Below, piece after piece: positions 22,387 to 35,000 of a stretch of 64,000 nt of DNA (position 1 is the first letter of the stretch; every line of letters starts with the position of its first letter). Where the stretch lies: contig NW_018396400.1 of the NCBI RefSeq assembly GCF_000003195.3, positions 20,697-84,696 of the forward strand, given 5' to 3'. The stretch comes from Sorghum bicolor. Taxonomy: Eukaryota; Streptophyta; Magnoliopsida; Poales; Poaceae. The position numbers and the translations under genes are program-made. The notes below the pieces were generated by a model that was given only the letters and a program-made list of their open reading frames with translations, was not told where the DNA came from and ran no database searches.

Positions 22387-25368
22387 TGTAACAGAACCGA
22401 CCAAATTATAAGAGATTAAGCCTAACAGTGACCATTTGCATAGTCAAACCATCACGCTTAAGCCCATATAATCCCGGTAGTCCGTGAAATCTCGAAGGAT
22501 TTCAAACCACATATCGCACAACAGCCAAGATCGTAATAAGTTTAGCGGTCGCCATTCACAAATACATCCAGATTACAACATTCACAAAATACATCGGAGT
22601 TCTTAAAGTTATTACAAACCAAGTTCACAGGTAGCGGAAGCCTCATAGTTTGAAAATACATCACACACACTTAGTCTGATACAGTGCCATAATTCGGTCA
22701 TTCCCACAAAAGCAAAAGAGAAGACGGAGAGACCATCGCCCTTGGTCTAGTCATCACCCATGGCTGGGTACAGACAGAGGATGCAATAACCATAGTACAT
22801 TTGACCATCTGCAAAACAACATGGGAGTAGAACCCTGAGTACGAGAAGGTACTCAGCTAGACTTACCCGTCATAAAACAAAAATAAAAACTCTTCAAGGA
22901 TCATGAAGGCTATATAGTGGGGTAGCTGACAATCTTTTTGCATAACTGCAAGATTCTATTACTATAACCTATATAGATCTTTCTTCCTTTAGTTTGCTCA
23001 AGTTGAAAGTATCATTACCTATTGTCTAGGTTTGCACCTGTACTATTACAAGCAAGTATAGTGATATGATAGTACCTCATCATAGCATTTCTTAAAACCA
23101 TTTATCATTATAACCCAAGTGTTCCATAGTCCTTACTACGAGGACAGGGCTCATGTCAAGTGCTCACTATCCAGGAGCGATGGCGATTCAAATCGATTTC
23201 TAACCAGCTGGCGAGGTATTCCCCACACAAACCACACTCACTGATCAAGTGAGCTACAGATCACCGTATTACACTATCCAGGACTAATTCGCGGGTTCGG
23301 CAGGCACCGCCTGTACCCGAGGACCGTTCTGGCGACCGAGGTATCCAAGGTATACCAAGGTTGCGCGCCGCGCCCTCGTCGTTCTCCTCAACCATCACCA
23401 ATACAGCGCATGGCGGCTCGATTCCCGGCCCGGATAGTGTTCAGGCTTCGCGGTCGGAACGACTTATCCTTCCAGCTAAGTGTGGGGCATGCGTTCAACA
23501 TGACAAGAGGGCCGTCAACGATCGGTCCTTAATCGACACAGGCAGGGGCACTATGGTCAACCCACCATAAGACCCTGCCCGGTCTCCAATTCCATTCCAC
23601 ACATGGTTATTCTTTTCCCAGAGCAATCACTGCTTAATCGAGCAGGTATCCACCTATATCTCGCAGGTGACAGGAAATCACCCGACTTCTACCGGACTAA
23701 GCAAGCTAAGCATAGACTCCGCACCTATCTACATAGGACAAGGTAGATAACGAGGGGTGATAACAAGGAGTACCCATGCATCAACGGTATCAACCAACTC
23801 CTATCACTTAAATGCAATATAGTAGAACAAGCATAGTATATCATATAAGTTAGCGAGAATAGGGAGACTTAGAATGCTCCGGGGCTTGCCTTTCTCAAAC
23901 GTGCTGGGTCGGTGATCCGGACACTCCTGCAGCTCCTCTCCGGGTTCCTGTGCTTCCGGAGGTTCCTGCTCCTGAATCTCTTCAGGTTCCTCGGGTCCCA
24001 CTTCGTTCTCCTACGATCCTGTATGATGCATGTGTGCTTGTGAGTGGAGTGCGAGATGCCCGAGTGGATGCTTGTATGAAAAGGTACCAATGATCATGAC
24101 ATGATGCATAGGTGATTTAATTGGTCATGCTCTTTACAAGATATGAATTCTTCAAGTTTTGAATCAATTTCTGGAAATCATTTATTCAAGAAAACCGACG
24201 AAAAAGGCTACGCGCACCCAGATCTACACCCACCGGGGTCCTCCTGCAACTGACAGTGGGTCCCCGACCCCACCGGTCAGCGAGACCGAGAGGGAGCTCA
24301 CCCCCGACGAGCAGATCTCGCCGGCGGTGAGGTCTCCGGCCACGGGGTAAGCACCAACGTGCTCCCCGCAGTGAGGCGCACCCAACGGTACCCTTGGATT
24401 GGCCGGAGGATGACCGGAACACCTCCGACGAGCATGCATGGCGGCACGGCGGCGCTGCTCGCCGTGGCCAGGCCGCTCCGGTGTGGTAGAGCGCGCGCAA
24501 ACGTCTCTCCGAGCTTCCTCACCACCCTACCGACCTAGCGCAACCAAGAACCAGCGAAAAGAAGCAGGGAAACGCAAGATCCGTCGCGGCGGAGTACTCC
24601 GGCGAGCTCGGGGTAACTCCGGCGTGCGATTCACGGCGCTCGACGGACTCTCACCTCGGTGGAACGCGCGCAGGAGCTTACCCTAACGATGGCGAATGCG
24701 CCGGTGGTCTTGGTGGGGTGTAGGTGGCCGGCCGCGGCGCGTCCAACGCCGGCGTACGGCCGCCACGTGGCCGGCGCCGGGTGGAGCGAGGCGCGTCCGC
24801 GCACGCGGGAGAGAGGGGGAGGGGGAGCAGGCCGGGCTGCTCGCTGGGCCGAAAGGGGAGCGGGGTTGGCCCAGCAGCGCCAGCCCCTTTTCCTTTTTTT
24901 TATTTCTTTTCTCCAAATTCTTTCTAAATTCATTTGGACCAATTTAAAATCATTTTCACCTCTTGCTCCCAAAAACAAAGTTGTTCTAAAACAAAAACCC
25001 TACAACTTTGTTTTAGTAAGCAAGACCAAATTCCCAATAGAATTTGAATTACAAATTAAAACTAGTTCTAGGTTTTCAAATAAATTCAATTTGGAAATTT
25101 TTGTATAAATTCTATTTCTCAAATTCTATAGCTCCAAAAATTGCACAAAAATATTCTTAATTCTTCTTACACATAAATCAACCTAGTTTGAATATTTCAC
25201 ATTTTTAGAAGCAAGCCTCCTATTTTTAGTATATTTAAAGCACATGGAATAAAGCACATAAAATCATATTTTGGGATGAATGACATGCTCATGATGCTAT
25301 GCCTGATGAGAATGCTTATGCATTGCTTTGATAAGGCTAAGTGCATGCTTAACACCTAGGGTGTTACA
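22387..25368 (-). repeat. LTR2, internally deleted (2982 bp)
   Basis: It has the same termini as LTR1 but two deletions. One of 757 bp joins at 24140 within a shared CAAG (LTR1 13591-14347 missing). The other of 173 bp is at about 24715 (LTR1 14923-15095 missing) and is shared with LTR3. The first removes nearly the whole AT-rich inner block and the second part of the GC-rich block. LTR2 serves as 5' LTR for internal 1 and 3' LTR for internal 2. Confidence 0.9.
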
Positions 25369-25382
25369 GCCCTTCCCCCCTT
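25369..25382 (-). other. polypurine tract of internal 2
   Basis: The element strand reads AAGGGGGGAAGGGC, directly before LTR2. The inverted repeat AAATCTCG/CGAGATTT follows on the plus strand. Confidence 0.8.
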
Positions 25383-25412
25383 AGGGAAATCTCGTCCCGA
25401 GATTTAAGTTAC

Positions 25413-25883
25413 TTACCATTTCTTATGAAATTTTGGATAAACTGTTTTTAGGTAATCCTCTGTTTCCCAGGTGGCATCCCTATCGTCATGATGACTCCAC
25501 ACCACCTTGCACGTTCTGACCACTCTGTTTCGGGTTACTCGTTCCTTGGTATCCACAATTCCCACTAGCTGCTCTTTATATTCTAAGTCTGCTTTTATTT
25601 TGATCCCTCGAGGTTCAATCCTTTGTTCAGGTACTTTCAAACATTTCCGTAGTTGCGACACATGGAAGACCGGAAAGATCGAACTCAACTCTTCAGGTAA
25701 CCGAATCTTGTAGGCCACTGGCCCTTTCCTCTCCAGTATTTGATACGGTCCCACATATCTGGGTGCAAGCTTGCTTCGAACTCGGAAACGTTGAACTTTC
25801 TTCATTGGCGTAACCTTGAGGTACACATAGTCACCTACATTGAATTCAAGTGACCTTCTCCTCTTATCAGCATAACTCTTTTG
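25413..25883 (-). pseudogene. pol fragment: integrase C-terminus and chromodomain-like module (internal 2)
   Basis: This is the tail of gag-pol after a TGA at 25884-25886; the codon is CGA (Arg) in internal 1, 3 and 5. It keeps the GPY/F-like region and the chromodomain-like module through to the normal TAA. Internal 4 has the same stop at the same codon. Confidence 0.85.
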
Positions 25884-27447
25884 TCATGATTGTGCCGCTT
25901 GCATATGCTGCTGTATGATTTGTACCTTCTTCACTGCCTCATTCACGAAGTCGATACCATAGTATCTTCTCTCACCAGGTTCAACCCAGTTTAACGGAGT
26001 TCTACATCTCCGACCATACAAAGCTTCGAACGGGGCCATCTTGATGCTCTCTTGATAACTGTTATTGTAGGAGAATTCAGCCAGAGGTAACCATGACTCC
26101 CATGATCCCTTGGACGATAGCACATAGGCCCTCAGCATATCTTCCAATACTTGGTTTAGCCTCTCCGTTTGACCTGAAGTCTGGGGATGATACACGGTAC
26201 TTCTTATTAGACTGGTCCCCAAACTCTTATGCATTCGCTCCCAGAAGTGAGCGGTGAACTGTGGTCCTCTATCTGATATGATGGTCTTGGGAATACCATG
26301 CAACTTGACAATCTCAGCCATATATATATCAGCATACTCGGGAGGTCGGTAACGAGTTTTTACAGGGATGAAATGAGCCGACTTGGTTAATCGATCTATG
26401 ATCACCCAAATTGAGTCATTCCCCTTTCTCGTTGTTGGTAATCCTGTGATAAAGTCCATGCTGACCTCTTCCCATTTCCACTCTAGAACTGACAATGGTT
26501 GCAACAGACCTGCAGGTTTCATGTGGATGGCCTTAACTCTGCAACACGTGTCACAACGGGCTACATATGCGGCTATTTCTTTCTTCATCTTGGTCCACCA
26601 AAAGTGGGGTCTTAGGTCTTGATACATCTTACTACCGCCAGGATGGATAGAAAGCTTGGAGAGATGGGCTTCATCCATGATGCGATTCTTTAATTCTCGA
26701 TTCTTCGGAACTACTAGTCGGTGTTGAAACCATAATACCCCTTTCTCATCAATTCGGAACTGAGTTTTTGGGTCATCTTTAATCTTCTCATTGATGTGGA
26801 AAATACCCTTGTCTGTTTTCTGACCTTTGATGACTTGACTCTCAAGTGAACAACTGAGTTGTATGTGACATAAGACTTCAGGATGCATGAGATTGAACCC
26901 ATCTTCAAACAACGGTTGAACCACTTGGTAGTGCGGTTTACGACTCAACGCATCTGCTACTACATTAGCTTTGCCTGGATGATAGTGAACTTCCAGATCA
27001 TAGTCCTTGATTAACTCTAACCACCGTCGTTGCCTCATATTCAGCTCGGACTGAGTGAAGATGTACTTCAAGCTCTTATGATCGGTATAAATGTGACACT
27101 TATTCCCCAGCAGATAGTGTCTCCAAATCTTCAAAGCATGCACTACTGCTGCTAACTCGAGGTCGTGAGTTGGGTAGTTGACTTCGTGCTTTCTCAACTG
27201 TCGTGAAGCATAAGCTATCACTCTGCCATCTTGCATCAACACACTCCCCAGGCCACTCTTCGATGTGTCACAAAACACATCAAAAGGCTTTTCGATATTA
27301 GGTTGCGCCAGAACGGGAGCAGTGGTTAGCAACTTTCGCAAGGTGCGGAAGGCTAACTCACACCCCTCCGTCCAGACGAACTTATGATCCTTTTGTAGCA
27401 AACTTGTCATTGGCTTAGCAATCTTGGAGAAGTCAGGTATGAATGTC
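25884..27447 (-). pseudogene. pol fragment: RNase H and integrase (internal 2)
   Basis: The open frame runs from the frameshift near 27445 to the TGA at 25884. It contains an RNase H that is uninterrupted at the RRWLEL codon where internal 1 and 3 carry TGA. The integrase zinc finger is intact, with all three acidic residues in [16 protein letters not shown] and GQTERLNQ. The segment is disconnected from reverse transcriptase by a net 2-bp loss: GAATGTCATAATACC replaces GAATCGACGATAATACC. Confidence 0.87.
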
Positions 27448-28110
27448 ATAATACCCGGCCAGACCAAGAAAACTTCTAACTTCCGAGACAGAAGTTGGTG
27501 CCTTCCAGTCCATGACTTCCTGCACCTTTGACGGATCCACAGCAATCCCTTCTTCAGATAGAATGTGCCCTAGGAAAGGAACTTTCTTCAACCAGAACTC
27601 ACATTTGCTGAACTTGGCATATAACTGATGCTCTCGTAATCGTGTTAGCACGATTCTTAGATGCTCGGCGTGATCTTGCTCATTTTCTGAATAAACTAGA
27701 ATATCATCGATAAACACCACAACAAACTTATCTAATTCTGGCATAAAGACTGAATTCATCAGATACATAAAGTATGCAGGAGCATTTGTCAACCCAAAGG
27801 ACATAACAAGATACTCATACAACCCATATCTGGTGGAAAAAGCAGTCTTCGGGATATCTTGCGGACGAATATTGATTTGGTGATACCCAGATCTCAAATC
27901 TATCTTGGAAAACACTTTTGCCTTGGACAACTGGTCGAACAAGATATCAATCCTCGGCAAAGGATACTTATTCTTGATTGTCACGGCATTGAGCGGACGG
28001 TAGTCCACGCACATGCGCAACGACTGATCCTTCTTTTTCACGAACAACGCTGGACAACCCCATTCTGACGAACTTGGCCGGATAAACCCTTTATCCAGTA
28101 ACTCTTTTAA
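27448..28110 (-). pseudogene. pol fragment: reverse transcriptase (internal 2)
   Basis: It carries [23 protein letters not shown] and FIDDILVYS. It is bounded upstream by a 1-bp insertion in an A run (ACTCTTTTAAATTG at about 28101-28114; other copies have one A fewer) and downstream by the net 2-bp deletion. Together the two indels explain why this gag-pol region is 4445 bp and not 4446 bp. Confidence 0.87.
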
Positions 28111-28639
28111 ATTGATTTTTCAACTCAGCGAGTTCATTTGGTGGCATCCGGTATGGCCTTCTAGATATTGGTGCTGTACCTGGTACCAACTCGATTGCAA
28201 ACTCTACTTCCCTATCTGGGGGAAGTCCTGGTAATTCCTCAGGAAAAACATGAGGGAACTCGCAGACTACTGGGATCTGTGGTAATGGAACCACGTGCGT
28301 AGCACAAGAGATGCTAGCAAAGTCAAGACGACGGGGCAAAGGTACTTGAAAAGAGCCACCACCCTGGGGTTCTTTGAGAGATAACATCCTCTTCCCAGTA
28401 TCTATGACGGCATCCCATTCTCTCATCCAGTTCATGCCCACGATAACATCCAAAACTAACCCAGGCATGACCACTAGATTTACTCGAAAAACTCGGCTAC
28501 TTATATCCAGGGTTGCCCCTCGAACCACTCTATTGGTCAACACATCTGCCCCTGCTGAGCTGATGCGGTAGCCATAACCCAGATCTGTAACTGCTTGACT
28601 ATGCTTTTGTGCAAATGCCTGGCTCATGAATGAATGCGA
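28111..28639 (-). pseudogene. pol fragment: protease C-terminal part and RT lead-in (internal 2)
   Basis: It follows the nonsense codon in the protease active site and ends at the 1-bp insertion. It contains the protease flap and beta-strand region ([35 protein letters not shown]) and the start of the RT domain ([17 protein letters not shown]). Confidence 0.82.
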
Positions 28640-29122
28640 TTATCCAGAATCAAACAAAACAACTGCAAGATGTTGGTTGACAGGAAACATACCAGCCGTT
28701 ACCGGTTCTCCTTCCGGAATCTCCTCGATTGAGGTATGGTGCACACGAGCTGGATAGGTTGGCTGTTGCCTCTTGGGGTAGGGACATTCCTTGGCAAAGT
28801 GTCCCATCTTGTGGCAGTTGTAGCACGGACCCTTGGTCGTATTGTTGGCGGCAGGTGCCGCGGCTTGAATTGCCTTTGGCTTGGCAGGAGCTATCGCCAC
28901 CTTGTACGGCTTCTGTTGCGTTGGATGCCCTGTGTTCCTTCTCTGCGGTGGTCGAAACCTAGCACCTGGGGCAGGAGGATGATATCGCGGTCGCCCTGCC
29001 ACTAGTGCCCTGGATTGAGACGACCCGGCTTCAAAAGCCCTCTTCCTTGACTTGGATGCACTATAGTTGTTGTTATTGTTCTCCTGGGTCAGACAGTCAC
29101 TGATGTAAGCATTGAAGGTAGC
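28640..29122 (-). pseudogene. gag-pol fragment: nucleocapsid knuckle to protease active site (internal 2)
   Basis: It holds the basic linker, the CCHC knuckle and the protease start. It ends in a TAA at 28640-28642 immediately after the catalytic DSG; other copies have TCA (Ser). This C-to-A change is the only premature stop in the window that is not a C-to-T type transition. The protease of this copy is dead. Confidence 0.85.
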
Positions 29123-29857
29123 TCAGGTCCCTGTACCCATGGTTTTCAGCATTTTTGGACTCAAGCCTATCTGGAAACTAGCAATCTTTTTGGCCTCCGT
29201 GTTCACAAACTCGGGGGCATAGCGAGCGAGATTGTTGAAAGCGTGTAGATACTCCTTCACAGATTTCGTCCCCTGGGACAGCCTCATGAACTCCCCAACC
29301 TTCATTTCCACCACACCTGGAGGAATGTAATTTCCCCGAAATGCAGTGGTGAAGCGGTTCCAGGTGATTGGGGTCCCCTCTGGGTAGGTGGTACGGTGAT
29401 GGGACCACCAAATCCCAGCGGGTCCTTGCAACTGATGTGCCGCATACTCAGCCTTGAGTTCTTCCGTCATCCGAAGAAGACGAAACTTCTGCTCCATGGT
29501 GTTGATCCACTCATCTGCCTCGAGCGGTTCCAAAGCCTCCTTGAAGATTGGGGGCTTGGTATCCATGAAGTCCTTGAACGAGCTGTACTGATTGACTTCA
29601 CAACCACCCTGGTTATCCCCACGACGGGTGTTGTCAGCTATGTTACGCAGGGCTTCCTCCATGTTGCGCTGCATTTGTTCCATGTTGCGTTGACTCCCCA
29701 GAAACTGCGCGAAGAACACGTCCGCAGTGTACGGAGGAGGCGGTGGTGGTAGCGGTGATGGTGCTCTTTCCTCATTCCGTTGAGCCCCACCTCCAGAAGT
29801 ACCTGCTCCAAGACCGGGGTTGCTGTTACCCCCGCCACGTGTCTGCACCATCTGCAT
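29123..29857 (-). pseudogene. gag capsid region (internal 2)
   Basis: It is the same 244-codon gag segment as in internal 1 and ends at the same TGA (29123-29125) in place of CGA. It differs from internal 1 by a few residues (for example RNEERAPS and FFAQFLG). Confidence 0.85.
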
Positions 29858-30167
29858 ACGTCAATGATAAGCAATCGTTAGGAGTTGCCATCAACGGTAG
29901 AAATGTGTAAAATCATGCCGCACTGAATTTACTGAGGAAATAAATTCGCACAATAAATAGAGGCACAACAATTCATCATCCACCCACAACATCACTAACA
30001 GATTACTTAACATTCAAGCAACAAGGTTTGCATACATCCAACTTGCCAGCATACAAACACTGGACTTTCAACATGGACTCATAAAGTTTTACATAGCCCA
30101 GATCCAAAAGTACAAGCCATGCCATGCAACAACAAAAGAAGAAGGTCTAGCTCTAGAGCCCTAGCAT

Positions 30168-31211
30168 CTACTCGCTATGATCACTGTCCATGCCGGAGCC
30201 CTCCTCGTCCTCATTTCCACTAGCAGCTGCTCCTATCTCGGGATCCTCGTCCATCTCGTCCTCAGAGTCTAGCTCAGCTGCTCCAGGCAGATGGTGAGGG
30301 TGGAGCTGGTTATGCAGCTGGTGGATTTCCTCATGCAAGTTCTCATTGTACTCCTCGGCATTAGCTAGCTGCTGCTCTAGCTCCAGCTGTCGGGCCCTCA
30401 AAGTGTCCTCCTCATGCCAGGCTTCATTCCTCTGACCAAGCACATGGACTAGCATGCGCTCGCAGTTCCTGTGAGCAGTAGTCACCCTATCCCTCTGCTC
30501 TCGCACTGCAAGCAGGTCCTAACTCAGCTCACTGTTCTTCTGGACTGTCTGATCTCTCTCTCTGGTCACACAGGTCAACTCTGCCTGTAGCCTCTCAACC
30601 TCAGAGTCGAACTCACGCTGCAACTGACGCTTCTCATCCTGGACGGTGAGAAGAGACCCGGACAAGCGACCCAAACAACGCTCCAGGCCTCCATAGGTCT
30701 TCATCAAAGCGTACATAGCACTCATAGCTGCGCTGTCACTATGCTGGTCCTCATCCGCACTCCTCTCTAGAGCGCTCACCTCGGACTGATCCCACACCGA
30801 AGTGTAGGGGTCACCCCGGGGAAACACCCCAGCGAAGGCGTGGGCCAGCTCCTGTGGAAACCTCTCCATGAGGTCCCTCAGAACTGCGAAAGCTGCCCTG
30901 CTGGCACCGTGGAAAGGCGTGGCACCTCGGGACTCGTACACCCAGCCGCCCCAGGCGGGGTCACCTCCACTGGTAGGAACAACTGCCTCGATCCCCACCA
31001 GGGTCTCGTCACCAAGCTGCTCCTTGTGCCAATAGTAGCGAGGTTCCCTTCCTTCAGGATACCCCATCGAGCTAAGCACTCTCCAAAGCAAAGTGGGCAT
31101 CCCAAACTCCTCTAGGAACTTGCTCTTATGTCGAGAGCTCCTAGCTGCCAACGGATGGCGAGGGACCCGCCCACCAGTGGACTTGCGAGCGGTGAGCCTA
31201 GTTCGTGCCAT
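30168..31211 (-). pseudogene. extra ORF with H3-tail-like N-terminus (internal 2, one in-frame TAG)
   Basis: It spans 348 codons from ATG 31209-31211 to the final stop, without frameshift but with TAG at codon 231 (30519-30521) in the middle of the coiled coil. The frame stays open for another 116 codons after the TAG. The H3-like residues 2-21 are identical to the other three copies. Layout: H3-like tail 2-30; possible dsRBD-like fold with YYWHKEQ, LVGIEAVVP, VYESRG and helix ASRAAFAVLRDLMER; Ser/Asp-rich linker; coiled coil; acidic tail. The TAG occurs in three of four copies, so it could be ancestral, with two products or readthrough, or a shared mutation. Confidence 0.78.
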
Positions 31212-31988
31212 CTGCTGCAAACGGAATACCTTGGGTAAGAGCGAGGATTATCTTTAATTACTTTATTTAGAATTGGGGCAGATTAAATTAAGGGGGAAAG
31301 TAAGCAATGATATGAAATGAACATGATGCATGCACGAACTTACGATCTCACAAACTTAGAAACAAAGGTTAACACTAAACGGTATATGCGGTGGCACACA
31401 GCGTTCTCTCATAACGTAACTAACGTTCTAAGCGAGAACGTGGTTAGTGTACCTGCAGAAAACTCATTGCAGCCCACCCACAGTATGATTATGCAGAATA
31501 AGAATTTAAAGCTATACACCCCACATACACAGACACCCGTCCATGCATATGACGTGTTGCTACCCACATCATTGCCCTAATGACGGCATCGCCTCTCAGG
31601 ACGGAATTCCCAACATGCGGTACTGTTTTCAAACACACCAAAACATGTGTGCATGACACAGCACCTAACAACACTCCCCTAGACCGGCAGTGTATCCGAT
31701 CATGCTCTCACAGCTCCCACTTACCGTGGCGTAGAGGAAAAATTGTTCCATACATTACCACTCAAATGAATGGCACTCATACTATTGCACGTCGTATGAG
31801 CGACGAAACAGAAATATGATGCATTACCCCCAAGTCAGTACTTAACTAGCCACCTTAGAATCCTTAACTGGGCATAAAGGATATGACCATGGCACACTAG
31901 ATAGTTTTCCCAAAACTTGGTTTTAACACCTTAAACCGGTTTAGATTTAGTTTAGAACGTACTTATGAACAGTAACTCGCTAAACCTT
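31212..31988 (-). other. 5' leader of internal 2
   Basis: Non-coding leader of about 780 bp, nearly identical to that of internal 1. Nothing beyond that can be supported. Confidence 0.55.
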
Positions 31989-32000
31989 GCCTCGATGCCA
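31989..32000 (-). other. primer binding site of internal 2
   Basis: The element strand reads TGGCATCGAGGC, four differences from the usual initiator-Met site TGGTATCAGAGC. This copy would prime poorly as it stands. Confidence 0.6.
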
Positions 32001-32002
32001 GC

Positions 32003-35000
32003 TGTAACAGAACCGACCAAATTATAAGAGATTAAGCCTAACAGTGACCATTTGCATAGTCAAACCATCACGCTTAAGCCCATATAATCCCGGTAGTCTG
32101 TGAAATCTCGAAGGATTTCAAACCACATATCGCACAACAGCAAAGATCGTAATAAGTTTAGCGGTCGCCATTCACAAATACATCCAGATTACAACATTCA
32201 TAAAATACATCGGAGTTCTTAAAGTTATTACAAACCAAGTTCATAGGTAGCAGAAGCCTCATAGTTTGAAAATACATCACACACACTTAGTCTGATACAG
32301 TGCCATAATTCGGTCATTCCCACAAAAGCAAAAGAGAAGACGGAGAGACCATCGCCCTTGGTCTAATCATCACCCATGGCTGGGTACAGACAGAGGATGC
32401 AATAACCATAGTACATTTGACCATCTGCAAAACAACATGGGAGTAGAACCCTGAGTACGAGAAGGTACTCAGCTAGACTTACCCGTCATAAAACAAAAAT
32501 AAAAACTCTTCAAGGATCATGAAGGCTATATAGTGGGGTAGCTGACAATCTTTTTGCATAACTGCAAGATTCTATTACTATAACCTATATAGATCTTTCT
32601 TCCTTTAGTTTGCTCAAGTTGAAAGTATCATTACCTATTGTCTAGGTATGCACCTGTACTATTACAAGCAAGTATAGTGATATGATAGTACCTTATCATA
32701 GCATTTCTTAAAACCATTTATCATTATAACCCAAGTGTTCCATAGTCCTTACTACGAGGACAGGGCTCATGTCAAGTGCTCACTATCCAGGAGCGATGGC
32801 GATTCGAATCGATTTCTAACCAGCTGGTGAGGTATTCCCCACACAAACCACACTCACTGATCAAGTGAGCTACAGATCACCGTATTACACTATCCAGGAC
32901 TAATTCGCGGGTTCGGCAGGCACCGCCCGTACCCGAGGACCGTTCCGGCGACCGAGGTATCCAAGGTATACCAAGGTTGCGCGCCGCGCCCTCGTCGTTC
33001 TCCTCAACCATCACCAATACAGCGCATGGCGGCTCGATTCCCGGCTCGGATAGTGTTCAGGCTTCGCGGTCGGAACGACTTATCCTTCCAGCTAAGTGTG
33101 GGGCATGCGTTCAACATGACAAGAGGGCCGTCAACGATCGGTCCTTAATCGACACAGGCAGGGGCACTATGGTCAACCCACCATAAGACCCTGCCCGGTC
33201 TCCAATTCCATTCCACACTTGGTTATTCTTTTCCCAGAGCAATCACTGCTTAATCGAGCAGGTATCCACCTATATCTCGCAGGTGACAGGAAATCACCCG
33301 ACTTCTACCGGACTAAGCAAGCTAAGCATAGACTCCGCACCTATCTACATAGGACAAGGTAGATAACGAGGGGTGATAACAAGGAGTACCCATGCATCAA
33401 CGGTATCAACCAACTCCTATCACTTAAATGCAATATAGTAGAACAAGCATAGTATATCATATAAGTTAGCGAGAATAGGGAGACTTAGAATGCTCCGGGG
33501 CTTGCCTTTCTCAAACGTGCTGGGTCGGTGATCCGGACACTCCTGCAGCTCCTCTCCGGGTTCCTGTGCTTCCGGAGGTTCCTGCTCCTGAATCTCTTCA
33601 GGTTCCTCGGGTCCCACTTCGTTCTCCTACGATCCTGTATGATGCATGTGTGCTTGTGAGTGGAGTGCGAGATGCCCGAGTGGATGCTTGTATGAAAAGG
33701 TACCAATGATCATGACATGATGCATAGGTGATTTAATTGGTCATGCTCTTTACAAGGTAGTCAACATCATCCAAGAATAGACAATTAAATTAAACATCTA
33801 TTGCATTCTCTTCTATCAATGTGTTCAAGTGTAACCAGCAACCCACATGATGCTTCAAAGATACACCAAACCCCTTTTATTCTATTTAACCTATATATAA
33901 CAATTCATAATTTTCTTTATTCATTTCTAGGCCCATCAAAATTTACATGCAGTTCTGTTCATCAATAAATTCTACAAAAATTACAGGAGACTATCAGTCA
34001 AGCATAAAGTCTACTATAAATTTTTCATAATTTTTGGGTACTTATTTTGAGCTACAAAATTTACAAGATTAATTAATAAGGGCAAGTACAATTACTCTAC
34101 TGTGGTATAAGTGTCAAACAACAGATTTCATATTTTTACAATTTGTCTAATATCATAAGAAACACCCACAAAATTTTCCAGATTTATTGCATGATCCAAT
34201 TAATTATTAAAAATCATGAATCACTGCCATGCAAGCATTTAAATTACCATAAATCCATTTATACACCAAATAATATGTAGCAATATTTTCCCAGTGAGTA
34301 AACATACATGCAGAGCCAACAAATCAAGTTTCACATTTTTCTGAACCATATTTCATTTACTATGCATTTTCCAAGTCTAGCAAAAACATGGATTAAATAT
34401 ATTCATTCAGAAAAGTTACTCAAACATGACATGCAATTATATCAAACTGTAGATCTGGAAATATAGAGCACACCAAAATTTATTTCATCCACTTTGGAGC
34501 TGTAGAACTCAAGATATGAATTCTACAAGTTTTGAATCAATTTCTGGAAATCATTTATTCAAGAAAACCGACGAAAAAGGCTACGCGCACCCAGATCTAC
34601 ACCCACCGGGGTCCTCCTGCGACTGACAGTGGGTCCCCGACCCCACCGGTCAGCGAGACCGAGAGGGAGCTCACCCCCGACGAGCAGATCTCGCCGGCGG
34701 TGAGGTCTCCGGCCACGGGGTAAGCACCAACGTGCTCCCCGCAGCGAGGCGCACCCAACGGTACCCTTGGATTGGCCGGAGGATGACCGGAACACCTCCA
34801 ACGAGCATGCATGGCGGCACGGCGGCGCTGCTCGCCGTGGCCAAGCCGCTCCGGTGTGGTAGAGCGCGCGCAAACGTCTCTCCGAGCTTCCTCACCACCC
34901 TACCGACCTAGCGCAACCAAGAACCAGCGAAAAGAAGCAGGGAAACGCAAGATCCGTCGCGGCGGAGTACTCCGGCGAGCTCGGGGTAACTCCGGCGAGC

